Below are positions 18,614 to 27,605 of a stretch of 64,000 nucleotides of DNA, piece after piece. Position numbers and translations under genes: made by a program. Source of the DNA: Actinomadura flavalba DSM 45200 (GTDB taxonomy: Bacteria; Actinomycetota; Actinomycetes; Streptosporangiales; Streptosporangiaceae); assembly GCF_000374305.1 (NCBI RefSeq), contig NZ_KB894094.1, positions 248,001 through 312,000 on the forward strand, read 5' to 3'. The notes under the pieces were generated by a model. That model made no database searches. It was not told the origin of the DNA and saw nothing but the letters and a program-made list of their open reading frames with translations. Numbering within the stretch: the first letter of the stretch is position 1; every line of letters starts with the position of its first letter.

Positions 18614-19800
18614 TGACACCGCTCGACGCGCTGGCCCGCGCCTGCGCCGACGTGCGCCCCGCCGAACCCGAGGAGGGCGTGCTCGGCGTCGCCCCCCGGT
18701 TCGTCGCGGCGCCCGCCTCCCCGGACGAGGCCGCCGCCGTCCTCACCGCCGCCGCCGAGCACGGCCTGGCCGTCGTTCCGCGCGGCGGGGAGACCCGGCT
18801 GGACTGGGGCCTGCCGCCGCGGCGCTGCGACCTGCTGATCGACACGACCCGGCTGTCGCGCGTGGTCGAGCACGCGGCGGGCGACCTCGTCGTCAAGGCC
18901 GAGGCGGGCGTCGCGCTGGACGACCTGGCGGGCGTGCTCGCCGAACGCGGGCAGCGCCTCGCGCTGGACGCGCCGCTGCCCGGCTCGACCGTCGGCGGCA
19001 CCCTGGCCACCGGCGCCGCCGGGCCGCTGCGGCTGCTGTACGGCGCGCCGCGCGACCTGGTGATCGGGCTGACGATCGTCCGGGCGGACGGGCGGATCGC
19101 CCGGTCCGGCGGGAAGGTCGTGAAGAACGTCGCGGGCTACGACCTCGGGCGGCTGTTCGCCGGGTCGTACGGGACGCTCGGGCTCATCGTGGACGCGACG
19201 TTCCGGCTGCACCCCGTCCCGGAGACGCGGGCGTTCGTGACGCGGACGTACACCGCGCCCAAGGACGCGCACGACGCCGTGCAGGCCGTCCTGCACTGCC
19301 CCGCGTACGCGGCGGGGCTGGAGGTCACGTCCGGCCCGGGCGCGGCGGTGCGGGTGGCCGTGCTGCTGGAGGGCGTCGCGGACGGCGTGCCCGCGCGGGC
19401 GGCGCTCGTCGCGGGGCTGCTCGGTGACGGCGCGATCGGCGCCGAGCCGCCGCCCGGATGGGGCGCGTACCCGGACGGCACGACGCTCGTCGAGACGTCC
19501 GTCCCGCCCGGTTCGCTCCCTGAGCTGCTCACCGCCGTCCCGGACGCGTCGCTGGCCTGGTCCGCGAGCGGCCACGGGCACGCCGGGCTGCCCGCCGGGA
19601 CGACGCCCGAGCAGGCCGCCGCCGCGCTGGCGGCGCTGCGGCGGGTCGGCGGCGCCGTCGTGCGGTACGCGCCGCAGGACGTCCGCGCCGCGCTCGACGT
19701 CTGGGGCCCCGTCCCCGGCATCGCGCTGATGCGGCGCGTCAAGGACCAGTTCGACCCGCAGCACCGGCTCTCCCCGGGCCGCTTCGCAGGAGGGATCTGA
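18613..19800 (+). CDS. glcE: Glycolate oxidase subunit GlcE
   Basis: Second FAD-binding subunit of the three-part glycolate oxidase. 395 residues from ATG 18613, overlapping glcD by one base, which suggests translational coupling. A single PCMH FAD domain: AVVPRGGETRLDWG, LDAPLPGSTVGGTLATGAAGP and the diagnostic GGKVVKNVAGYDLGRLFAGSYGT written here only in part (GGKVVKNVAGYDL). The end DQFDPQHRLSPGRF is typical of the family. It is separated from glcF by one base. Confidence 0.92.
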   Translation: MTPLDALARACADVRPAEPEEGVLGVAPRFVAAPASPDEAAAVLTAAAEHGLAVVPRGGETRLDWGLPPRRCDLLIDTTRLSRVVEHAAGDLVVKAEAGVALDDLAGVLAERGQRLALDAPLPGSTVGGTLATGAAGPLRLLYGAPRDLVIGLTIVRADGRIARSGGKVVKNVAGYDLGRLFAGSYGTLGLIVDATFRLHPVPETRAFVTRTYTAPKDAHDAVQAVLHCPAYAAGLEVTSGPGAAVRVAVLLEGVADGVPARAALVAGLLGDGAIGAEPPPGWGAYPDGTTLVETSVPPGSLPELLTAVPDASLAWSASGHGHAGLPAGTTPEQAAAALAALRRVGGAVVRYAPQDVRAALDVWGPVPGIALMRRVKDQFDPQHRLSPGRFAGGI

Positions 19801-19801
19801 C

Positions 19802-21088
19802 ATGAGCGCCTCGGAGGACATGCCGGATCTTCTCGGTGACTGCGTGCACTGCGGCTTCTGCCTGCCGACGTGCCCCACCTACGTGCTGTGGGGCGAGGAG
19901 ATGGACTCGCCGCGCGGACGCATCCACCTCATGGACCAGCACGAGCGGGGCGCGCCGCTCGGGCCGGAGATGGTGCGGCACTTCGACCAGTGCCTCGGGT
20001 GCATGGCGTGCGTGTCGTCGTGCCCGTCGGGCGTGCAGTACGACCGGCTGATCGAGACGACGCGGGCGCGCGTCGAGGAGCACCACGACCGGCCGCTCGG
20101 TGAGAAGGCGCTGCGGGCGCTGGTGTTCGGGCTCTTCCCCTACCGGCGGCGGCTGCGGGCGCTGCGCGGGCCGCTGCGGCTCTACCAGCGCACCGGGCTC
20201 GACCGCGCCGTCCGGCGCACCGGGCTGCTGGAGCGCGTGTCGCCGTCGCTGGCCGCGATGGAACGGCTCGCGCCGCCGCTCGGTCCCGCGCCCCGGCTGC
20301 CCGAACGCGTCGCCGCGCGCGGCGGGCGCCGCGCCACCGTCGGGATGCTGACCGGCTGCGTGCAGGGCGAGTTCTTCCCCGGCGTGAACACCGCGACGGC
20401 GCGGGTGCTGGCGCTGGAGGGCTGCGACGTCGTCATCCCGCGCGGGCAGGGCTGCTGCGGCGCGCTGTCGCTGCACTCGGGACGGGCCGGGGAGGCGGCG
20501 GCCTTCGCACGCCGGACGATCGACGCGTTCCGTGACGTGGACGTCATCGTGGTCAACGCTGCCGGATGCGGCTCGTCCATGAAGGAGTACGGCGAACTGC
20601 TCAAGGACGACCCGGTCTGGGCCGCCCGGGCGGCGGCGCTGTCGGACCGCACGCGCGACCTGGCCGAGTTCCTGGTGGAGCTGGGGCCGCGCGCCGAACG
20701 GCATCCCGTCCCGGCGACCGTCGCCTACCACGACGCCTGCCACCTCGCCCACGCGCAGGGCGTGCGGAGCCAGCCGCGCGCGCTGCTCGCGCAGATCCCC
20801 GAGCTGACCGTCCGGGAGATCAAAGACCCCGACGTGTGCTGCGGCTCGGCCGGCACCTACAACCTGTTCCAGCCGGAGGCGGCGTCCGAGCTGGGCGACC
20901 GCAAGGCGGCGTCGGTGCGCGAGACGCGGGCCGAACTGCTCGTCGCGGCCAACCCCGGCTGCTCGTTGCAGATCGCGACCGCGCTGCGACGGCAGGGCAC
21001 CGAGATGGCCGTCGCGCACACCGCGCAGGTGCTCGACGCGTCGCTGCGCGGACTGGGGCGCGGGCCGCTGTTCGCCGACGGTTCGTAA
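19802..21088 (+). CDS. glcF: Glycolate oxidase iron-sulfur subunit GlcF
   Basis: Electron-transfer subunit, 428 residues. Two 4Fe-4S motifs sit at the N-terminus (Cys14, 17, 20, 24 in CVHCGFCLPTCP; Cys64, 67, 70, 74 in CLGCMACVSSCP). Two CCG domains follow: GCCGALSLHSG and CHLAHAQGVR...VCCGSAG. This completes glcDEF, passing electrons from glycolate to the membrane quinone pool (family knowledge). GGAGG lies just before the start. Confidence 0.94.
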   Translation: MSASEDMPDLLGDCVHCGFCLPTCPTYVLWGEEMDSPRGRIHLMDQHERGAPLGPEMVRHFDQCLGCMACVSSCPSGVQYDRLIETTRARVEEHHDRPLGEKALRALVFGLFPYRRRLRALRGPLRLYQRTGLDRAVRRTGLLERVSPSLAAMERLAPPLGPAPRLPERVAARGGRRATVGMLTGCVQGEFFPGVNTATARVLALEGCDVVIPRGQGCCGALSLHSGRAGEAAAFARRTIDAFRDVDVIVVNAAGCGSSMKEYGELLKDDPVWAARAAALSDRTRDLAEFLVELGPRAERHPVPATVAYHDACHLAHAQGVRSQPRALLAQIPELTVREIKDPDVCCGSAGTYNLFQPEAASELGDRKAASVRETRAELLVAANPGCSLQIATALRRQGTEMAVAHTAQVLDASLRGLGRGPLFADGS

Positions 21089-21225
21089 CACAGGAGGCGA
21101 TCGGCCCGCAAATGGCCCGTTAATGGGGGTCAGGGGCCGTTGATGTGGATGTCCGGTAATGTGGCCTGCCGTATCAGGGGCGCCGCACGTGACCGCCGAG
21201 GCGCGAGGGAGCAACGGGAAACACG

Positions 21226-21936
21226 ATGACCAATCCCCATCGTTCACACCGCCGCCGGAAGAAGAGCAACGCCGGGCGGCTCGGGCTCGCCGGGGCGCTC
21301 ACCGGGGCCGTCGGCATCGCGGGCGTCGCCGCCGGGATCGTCATGCTGCGGGCCGGGGACGACACCGGGCCGAGCACCGCGCCCACCCTCTCCGGCGGCC
21401 AGGGCGGCCGGGCGTCCGACGGCACCCCCGCCACCCCGCGACCCGACGCGGGCGCGCCGCTCACCCTGAACACCCCCGAGGGCTACGGCTACGAACTCTC
21501 CGCCGTGGACGCTGGCACCGACGCGCGTCCGCTCCGGACGACCAAGACGTCCGACGGCGCCGTCTTCGCCTACGCCGACTACACGATCACCAACACGCAG
21601 CGCCGCCCCGTCCCGCTGGACTACCCGGCCGACCTCTTCCTCCCCCGCGCGCAGGTCCCCGCGTCGGCGCAGGAGCGCTGCATGCCGCAGCCCGGCATTC
21701 CCGACTCCATGTGCACCCTCCCCGGCCGCACCGAGATCACCGCCCGCGTCGACGACTCCCGTCCCCCGTTCACCGAGGACGGCGACACCCTCATCCCCGC
21801 CGGCGCCTCCTACCTCGTCCGCGTCGCCACCGACCTCCCCGTCAAGGACTCCCTCAAGGCCGCCGACCTCCGCCTCTTCGTCTACAACCCGCGCTTCGTC
21901 AGCGACCGCAAGGGCGTCGAGGTCACCTTCCGCTGA
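21226..21936 (+). CDS. Membrane-anchored or secreted protein of unknown function
   Basis: 236 residues, not recognised. A basic N-terminus (HRSHRRRKKSNAGR) precedes one hydrophobic segment at about residues 18-41 (LGLAGALTGAVGIAGVAAGIVML). Then come a Ser/Thr/Pro/Gly linker and a compact domain with beta-rich character (AVFAYADYTITNTQRRPVPLDY). It has two cysteines 12 apart (CMPQPGIPDSMC) that could form a disulfide outside the cell. The linker plus immunoglobulin-like C-terminal domain resembles extracellular DUF4352-type proteins, but that is a loose resemblance. It is convergent with the peptide-binding protein gene. Confidence 0.75.
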   Translation: MTNPHRSHRRRKKSNAGRLGLAGALTGAVGIAGVAAGIVMLRAGDDTGPSTAPTLSGGQGGRASDGTPATPRPDAGAPLTLNTPEGYGYELSAVDAGTDARPLRTTKTSDGAVFAYADYTITNTQRRPVPLDYPADLFLPRAQVPASAQERCMPQPGIPDSMCTLPGRTEITARVDDSRPPFTEDGDTLIPAGASYLVRVATDLPVKDSLKAADLRLFVYNPRFVSDRKGVEVTFR

Positions 21937-21944
21937 CCGCCCTG

Positions 21945-23621
21945 TCAGGGGCCGGTGAAGCCGATGGTCTCGTAGGCGGGTTGGGAGAAGCCGTTCGCGC
22001 CTAGGTTGGCCAGGCCGCGGCGGGTGGCGACGATCTGGGGGCGCTGGTAGAGGGGCAGGACGGTCGCCTCGCGCCAGATGAGGGCGTCGGCGCGGTGGAC
22101 CAGGGCGCGGGCGCGGGCCTGGTTGAGGGTGGCGGTGGCGCGGTCCATCGCGGCGTCGATCTCGGTGGTGCCGTGCCGGGCGTAGTTCTGCTGGATGCGC
22201 GAGCCGCGCGGACGCGCGAACACCGAGCGCAGCGCCGACAGCGGGAACGCCGTGCCCAGCCACGAGAACGGGACGATGTCGAAGTCGCCGGGGGTGATGT
22301 ACCGGTCGAACAGATCGTCGGTCGGAACCGGACGGACGTCCACCCGGATACCGACCCGTTCCAGCAGCGCCCGCGTCAGCTCCCCCTCCTGCTTGCTGCC
22401 CGGCAGCCCGGACGGCACCACGAACGACAGCGCCAGCGTCCGGCCGTCCTTCACCCGGTACCGGCCGTGCGGACGCCAGCCCGCCTCGTCCAGCAGCCGC
22501 CGCGCGGTGTCCGGGTCGTACCGGCCGAACGCGCCCGAGTTGTCGCGGTAGCCCTCCTGCGTGTTGACGTAGAAGTGGTTGCCCAGCGTGCGGACCGGCC
22601 AGCCCAGCCCGGCCAGGTCGGAGCGGGCCATCGCCTCCCGGTCGATGGCGAGCGCCACCGCCCGCCGCACCCGCACGTCGCGGAGCGCGGGACGCGACGC
22701 GTTCAGCGTCAGGTGCCGGAAGTCCGGGCCGCCCGCCCGCCGCACCACCGCGCCGTGCACCGACTCGACGCGGCGCAGCGCCGCCGCGTCGGTGCCGACG
22801 TCCATGAGGTCGATCTCGTCGTTGGCGAACGCGCCCGGCATCGCGCTGGTGTCCATCGCGCGGAACACGATCCGGTCGAGCTTGGCGGGCCTCCCCCACC
22901 ACGCCGGGTCGCGGACCAGGGTGACCGACTTGCCCGTCCGGTCGATCTCCCGGATGCGGAACGGCCCCGCCGTCACCGGCGCCCGGTGCCGCCAGCCGGT
23001 GTTGAACGTCACCGGGTCGCGCGTGGTCTCCGCCGGGTACAGGGGGCTGAACAGGCTGCGCCACGCCGCGTACGGGCGCGCGAACGTCACCCGGATCTCC
23101 CCCTCCGCCCGGCCCCCCTCGACGCGGGCGATCTGCCGGTATCCGGCGATCGTCGCGACCCGGTAGCGCCCGTCGCGGCCCGACAGCGCGTGCGCCTGCG
23201 CGGCGAAGTCGGTGAGCCCGAGCCGCCGCCCGGTGGACCACCGCGCCTTCGGATTGAGCCGGTAGATGACGACCTGGCGGCGTCCCGTCCACACGACCCG
23301 CGCGCCGCGCAGGTACTCGGGCACCGGCCGGACGACGGCCCGCGCGTCCGACCGCATGAGCACCGGCAACGCCCCGTACACGACCTGCGCGACGACGCCC
23401 TTGCTGCCGTCGGCCTGGTGGAAGTTCCACTGCGCGGGGAACTCGGGCAGCGGCCAGCGCAGCGTGCCGCCGTCGCGGACGGCGCGCGGATCGACGGGGT
23501 TGACGTCGGACGCGGGCGGCAGCGCCCCGGCGAGCGCGCCCCGCGACGTCTCCGGCACCGTGCATCCGGACAGCGGCATGAGGACCAGCATCAGGACGAG
23601 GGCCGCGCACGTCGCCCTCAC
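21945..23621 (-). CDS. ABC transporter substrate-binding lipoprotein (peptide/nickel type)
   Basis: Family 5 extracellular solute-binding protein, 558 residues from GTG 23621. Its signal peptide ends in a lipobox (VLMPLSGC, Cys20). Features: GTLRWPLPEFPAQWNFHQADG at the start of the mature domain (given in part), YRLNPKARWSTGRRLGLTDFA, VRRAVALAIDREAM and DFDIVPFSWLG. It is the last gene of the operon and overlaps the ATPase stop by four bases (GTGA). Frames open further upstream belong to an overlapping extension. The ligand is unknown, peptide most likely. Confidence 0.9.
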   Translation of the reverse strand: MRATCAALVLMLVLMPLSGCTVPETSRGALAGALPPASDVNPVDPRAVRDGGTLRWPLPEFPAQWNFHQADGSKGVVAQVVYGALPVLMRSDARAVVRPVPEYLRGARVVWTGRRQVVIYRLNPKARWSTGRRLGLTDFAAQAHALSGRDGRYRVATIAGYRQIARVEGGRAEGEIRVTFARPYAAWRSLFSPLYPAETTRDPVTFNTGWRHRAPVTAGPFRIREIDRTGKSVTLVRDPAWWGRPAKLDRIVFRAMDTSAMPGAFANDEIDLMDVGTDAAALRRVESVHGAVVRRAGGPDFRHLTLNASRPALRDVRVRRAVALAIDREAMARSDLAGLGWPVRTLGNHFYVNTQEGYRDNSGAFGRYDPDTARRLLDEAGWRPHGRYRVKDGRTLALSFVVPSGLPGSKQEGELTRALLERVGIRVDVRPVPTDDLFDRYITPGDFDIVPFSWLGTAFPLSALRSVFARPRGSRIQQNYARHGTTEIDAAMDRATATLNQARARALVHRADALIWREATVLPLYQRPQIVATRRGLANLGANGFSQPAYETIGFTGP

Positions 23622-25654
23622 CGCACGTCCAGCGGATGATGGCAGGCGGCGGCCTGGTCGGCGGCGCCGGGCCGCGCGACGACCTGCGGGTCCTCGCGCT
23701 CGCACCGCTCCCGCGCCGACGCGGGCAGACCGGCGTAGCGCGGGCAGCGCGGCCGGAACCGGCACCCGCGCGGCGGAGCCGACGGATCGGGCGGATCACC
23801 GTGCAGCGGACGGCGGCGCCGCCGCCGCTCGGCGATCGGGTCGGGCAGCGGGACGGCGTCCAGCAGCGCCCGCGTGTAGGGGTGCGCGGGCGAGCCGTAG
23901 ACGGCGTCGGCGCCGCCGATCTCCACGATGCGGCCGTTGTACATGACCGCGACCCGGTCCGCGATGCGGCGCACCACCGCCAGGTCGTGCGCGACGAACA
24001 CGTACGCGAGCCCGAGCTGCGCGCGCAGGTCCTCCAGCAGCGCCATGATCCCGGCCTGGACGGACACGTCCAGCGACGCGACGGGCTCGTCGAGCAGCAG
24101 CAGCCGGGGTTCGAGCGCGAGCGCGCGGGCGATGGCGACGCGCTGCCGCTGCCCGGCCGACAGGCCGCCGGGGAAGCGGGCGGCGTGCTCGTCCTCCAGG
24201 CCGACGAGCGCGAGCAGTTCGGTGACGCGGCCGGGGATGCGGGCGCGGGCGACCCGGTGCGTGGTGAGCGGCTGGGCGATGATGTCGCGGACCCGCATGC
24301 GCGGGTCGAGCGAGGCGAACGGGTCCTGGAAGACGACCTGGAGGTCGCGGCGCAGCTCCTTGCGGCGGGCGGCCGTCAGCTCGGCGGTGGACTGCCCGAA
24401 CACGTGCACCCGGCCGCGCTGGGGACGGTCGAGCCGCAGCACCTCCATGAGCACGGTCGTCTTGCCGCAGCCGGACTCACCGACCAGGCCCAGCGACTCG
24501 CCCGCCCGCACCTCCAGCGTCACGCCGTCGACCGCGCGCACCGCGCCGAGCCGGCGCTTGACGACCATGCCCCGGTAGACGGGGAAGTGCCGGGCGAGCC
24601 CGTCCACCTCCAGCACCGGCGGCCGTTCCGTGCGCGGCGGACGCGGCGGCACGACCGGCACCGGCACGACGGGGAACACCCCGGCCGCGTCGCGGGTCAG
24701 CGCGGTGTTGACGCACGCCGCCCGGTGCCCGCCCGCGCCGACGACGACGGCCTCGGGCTCGGCGCCGTCGCAGCGCGGCCCGCCGAGCGGGCAGCGGGGC
24801 CGGAACGGGCACCCGGCGGGCGGCCCGCCGGACGGCGGCGGCGCCCCCTCGATCGGCGCGGTCCGCAGCGCGCGGGCGGGCTCGTCCAGGCGGGGCAGCG
24901 AGCGCAGCAACCCGATCGTGTACGGCATGCGGGGCCGGGCGTAGACGTCCTCGACGCGGCCGGACTCCACGGCGCGGCCCGCGTACATGACGACGACGCG
25001 GTCCGCGAATCCGGCGACGACCCCGAGATCGTGCGTGATCAGGACGATCGCGGCGCCGGTGGCGTCGCGGGCGACGCTCAGCACGTCGAGGATCTGCGCC
25101 TGGATCGTCACGTCGAGGGCGGTGGTGGGCTCGTCCGCGACGATGGCGAGCGGGTCGTTGGCGATCGCCATCGCGATCATGACGCGCTGCCGCATCCCGC
25201 CGGAGAACTCGTGCGGGTAGGCGCGGGCGCGCCCGGCCGCGTCGGGGATCCCGACCATCTCCAGCAGTTCGGCGGCGCGGGCGCGCGCGGCGCGCCGGGT
25301 GGCGCCCGCGTGGATCTGGATGGTCTCGGCGATCTGGTCACCGACGGGCCGGACGGGCGTCAGCGCCGACAGCGGGTTCTGGAACACCATGGCCAGCTCC
25401 CGGCCCCGCACCCGCGACAGGTCGGCGTCGGAGCGGCCGAGCAGTTCCTCGCCGCGCAGCCGCACCGAGCCGCGCGCCCGCGCCCCGGACGGCAGCAGCC
25501 CGAGCACGGCGTGCGCGAGCGCCGACTTGCCCGAGCCGGACTCACCGACGACGCCGACGACCTCGCCGCCGTCCACGGACAGGTCGAGGCCGCGCACGGC
25601 CCACACGTCCGGCGGGTAGGAGACGTGCAGGTCGCGGATCTCCAGCAGGCTCAC
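23618..25654 (-). CDS. Fused double ABC transporter ATPase (DppD-DppF type)
   Basis: 678 residues containing two complete ATPase domains in one chain, equal to separate DppD and DppF. Domain 1: Walker A GESGSGKS at residues 37-44, LSGGMRQRV-type signature (FSGGMRQRV), DEPTTALD, then the oligopeptide C-terminal motif with clustered Cys (GCPFRPRCPLGGPRC). Domain 2: Walker A GESGCGKTT near residue 392, LSAGQRQRVAIARAL, DEPVASLDVSVQ and again a Cys-containing tail (CRFRPRCP). It powers the two permeases encoded just upstream; its start overlaps the upstream permease stop by four bases. Confidence 0.94.
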   Translation of the reverse strand: MSLLEIRDLHVSYPPDVWAVRGLDLSVDGGEVVGVVGESGSGKSALAHAVLGLLPSGARARGSVRLRGEELLGRSDADLSRVRGRELAMVFQNPLSALTPVRPVGDQIAETIQIHAGATRRAARARAAELLEMVGIPDAAGRARAYPHEFSGGMRQRVMIAMAIANDPLAIVADEPTTALDVTIQAQILDVLSVARDATGAAIVLITHDLGVVAGFADRVVVMYAGRAVESGRVEDVYARPRMPYTIGLLRSLPRLDEPARALRTAPIEGAPPPSGGPPAGCPFRPRCPLGGPRCDGAEPEAVVVGAGGHRAACVNTALTRDAAGVFPVVPVPVVPPRPPRTERPPVLEVDGLARHFPVYRGMVVKRRLGAVRAVDGVTLEVRAGESLGLVGESGCGKTTVLMEVLRLDRPQRGRVHVFGQSTAELTAARRKELRRDLQVVFQDPFASLDPRMRVRDIIAQPLTTHRVARARIPGRVTELLALVGLEDEHAARFPGGLSAGQRQRVAIARALALEPRLLLLDEPVASLDVSVQAGIMALLEDLRAQLGLAYVFVAHDLAVVRRIADRVAVMYNGRIVEIGGADAVYGSPAHPYTRALLDAVPLPDPIAERRRRRRPLHGDPPDPSAPPRGCRFRPRCPRYAGLPASARERCEREDPQVVARPGAADQAAACHHPLDVR

Positions 25655-26481
25655 GGGCGCGCACCCCGCAGTTCGGGGTCGAGGGCGTCGCGCAGCCCGT
25701 CACCGAGCAGGTTCACGGCGAGGACGACGAGGACGAGCGCCCCGGCCGCCGACCCGAACAGCCACGGGTAGGCGTGCGCGCTGCCCCAGCCGTCCGCGAT
25801 GAGGGTGCCGAGCGACAGGTCGGGCGGGCGGACGCCGAACCCGAGGTAGGCCAGGCCGCTCTCGGCGATGATCGCGACGCTGACGTTGATCGCGGCGTCC
25901 GCGATCAGCAGCGACGACAGGTGCGGCAGGATGTGCCGCAAAACGACGCGCACGTTGCCGACGCCGAGGAACCGCGCCGCCCGCACGTACTCGCGTTCGC
26001 GCAGCGACAGCGTCATCGCCCGCACCATCCGCGCGGTGATCATCCAGCCGAACAGCGCGAGCAGCAGCACGATGCCGAGCCAGTGCCCGCGCAGCGCCGG
26101 GGACAGCACGGCCACGATCAGGATGGACGGCAGCACCAGCAGCAGATCGACGCCCCACATGAGCAGCCGGTCGGCCCAGCCGCCGAGGAAACCGGCGGTC
26201 ATGCCGACGACGGCGGCGAGCGCGGTGGACAGCACGGCGACGAGCAGCCCGATGACCAGGGACTTCTGGAGACCGCGCAGGGTCAGCGCGAACATGTCGC
26301 GGCCGGACTGGGTGGTGCCGAGCCAGTGCCGCGCCGAAGGCGGTTCGCGGAAGGCGGTGAAGTCGGTCTCGTCCCAGTGCCAGGGCGCCAGGTGCGGGCC
26401 GAGGAACGCGAGCAGGAACAGCCCCGCCAGCAGGGCGAGCCCGAGCGTCGTGCGGCGGTTGGCGGGCCGTCGCGCCGTCAT
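25651..26481 (-). CDS. ABC transporter permease (DppC type)
   Basis: 276 residues from ATG 26481 (MTARRPANRRTTLGLALLAG). An N-terminal membrane helix and OppC-like leader (HWDETDFTAFREPPSARHWLGTT, in part) lead to the binding-protein-dependent permease domain. The coupling motif is EYVRAARFLGVGNVRVVLRH, with GLAYLGFGVRPPDLSLG near the end. Both ends overlap their neighbours by four bases, indicating a single co-translated operon. Confidence 0.93.
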   Translation of the reverse strand: MTARRPANRRTTLGLALLAGLFLLAFLGPHLAPWHWDETDFTAFREPPSARHWLGTTQSGRDMFALTLRGLQKSLVIGLLVAVLSTALAAVVGMTAGFLGGWADRLLMWGVDLLLVLPSILIVAVLSPALRGHWLGIVLLLALFGWMITARMVRAMTLSLREREYVRAARFLGVGNVRVVLRHILPHLSSLLIADAAINVSVAIIAESGLAYLGFGVRPPDLSLGTLIADGWGSAHAYPWLFGSAAGALVLVVLAVNLLGDGLRDALDPELRGARP

Positions 26482-27473
26482 CGGGGGTGCACCCGGACGC
26501 GCGGGTCGAGGACGGCGCGCAGCACGTCGGAGAACAGCCCGGCGAGCAGGACGGCGACGGCGGCGACGCAGTTGGCGGCGGCGACGACGTTGACGTCGCC
26601 GCGGGTGATGGAGTCGACGACCCACTCACCGAGCCCGTGCCAGCCGAAGATCTTCTCCACGAACATGCCGGTGAGCAGGACGAGCCCGGCGGTGTAGGCG
26701 AAGTAGGTGGTGAGGGGGACGACGGCGGTGCGCAGCCCGTGCCGCAGCAGCGCGTGCCGGCGGCGCAGGCCCTTGGCGCGGGCGGTGCGGACGTAGTCGG
26801 CGCCGAGGACGTCGAGCATGGTCGCGCGCTGGTAGCGGCAGTAGACGGCGAGCTGGGCGAGGGCGACGGCGAGGGTGGGGAGCAGAAGGTGCCGGATGCG
26901 GTCACCGAAACCGCCGAGGGCGCCGAACGTGCCGTCGGCGGCGCCGGGGCTGGACTCACCGACCCACTCGACGAGTTGCAGGCCGGTCATCTCGTTGAGC
27001 CGGGCGGCGCCGAGCTGGAGGAACACCGCGAGGACGAAGACGGGGACGGCCAGCAGCGCGAACGCGCCGCCGCCGATGACGCGGTCGGGCGTGTGGCCGC
27101 GCCGGGCGGCGGCGTAGACGCCGAGCGCGACGCCGCCCGCGAAGCCGAGGACGCTTCCGGCGGACAGCAGCCGCAGGCTGACACCGAGCCGCCGCCAGAG
27201 TTCGCCGGTGACGGGTTCGCCCTGCACGGTCTCGCCGAAGTCGCCGCGGACGACGCCGGAGGCCCAGGTGAGGTAGCGCTCGGGGAGCGGGACGTCGTCG
27301 TGCAGGTTGAGCCGGGCGAGTTCGGCCTCGACGGCTGCGGGCGTGCCGCCGGTGTGGTTGCGCACGGCGTCGCGGGGCCGCAGCGAGCCGGCGGCGACCA
27401 GGTACGCCAGGCTCGCCGCGACGACGGTGAGCACCGCGTACGTGGCCAGCCGGCGAAGCAGATACCTCCCCAT
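26478..27473 (-). CDS. ABC transporter permease (DppB type)
   Basis: First gene of the four-gene peptide-type ABC operon, 331 residues. N-terminal helix RYLLRRLATYAVLTVVAASL, the DppB motif PERYLTWASGVVRGDFGET, the coupling loop DYVRTARAKGLRRRHALLRH and a C-terminal membrane domain. All four genes overlap by 4 bases. No regulator gene is attached, and the promoter should lie at 27474-27575. Confidence 0.93.
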   Translation of the reverse strand: MGRYLLRRLATYAVLTVVAASLAYLVAAGSLRPRDAVRNHTGGTPAAVEAELARLNLHDDVPLPERYLTWASGVVRGDFGETVQGEPVTGELWRRLGVSLRLLSAGSVLGFAGGVALGVYAAARRGHTPDRVIGGGAFALLAVPVFVLAVFLQLGAARLNEMTGLQLVEWVGESSPGAADGTFGALGGFGDRIRHLLLPTLAVALAQLAVYCRYQRATMLDVLGADYVRTARAKGLRRRHALLRHGLRTAVVPLTTYFAYTAGLVLLTGMFVEKIFGWHGLGEWVVDSITRGDVNVVAAANCVAAVAVLLAGLFSDVLRAVLDPRVRVHPR

Positions 27474-27575
27474 CGTGCCCCTTCTCCCCCACCCGTCGGT
27501 GACGGCATGCTACTGCTCGATCACGGTACGGCGGGGGCGTTCCGGAAAGGCCGCACGAAAGTGATCCAACGGTGA

Positions 27576-27593
27576 CCCGGCGTGTCCGCCGGG
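27576..27593 (-). terminator. Hairpin after the ABC-2-like gene
   Basis: CCCGGCG (27576-27582), TGTC loop, CGCCGGG (27587-27593); 12 bases past the stop at 27606 of the leftward gene. Confidence 0.55.
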
Positions 27594-27605
27594 CCGGACC
27601 GCAGG

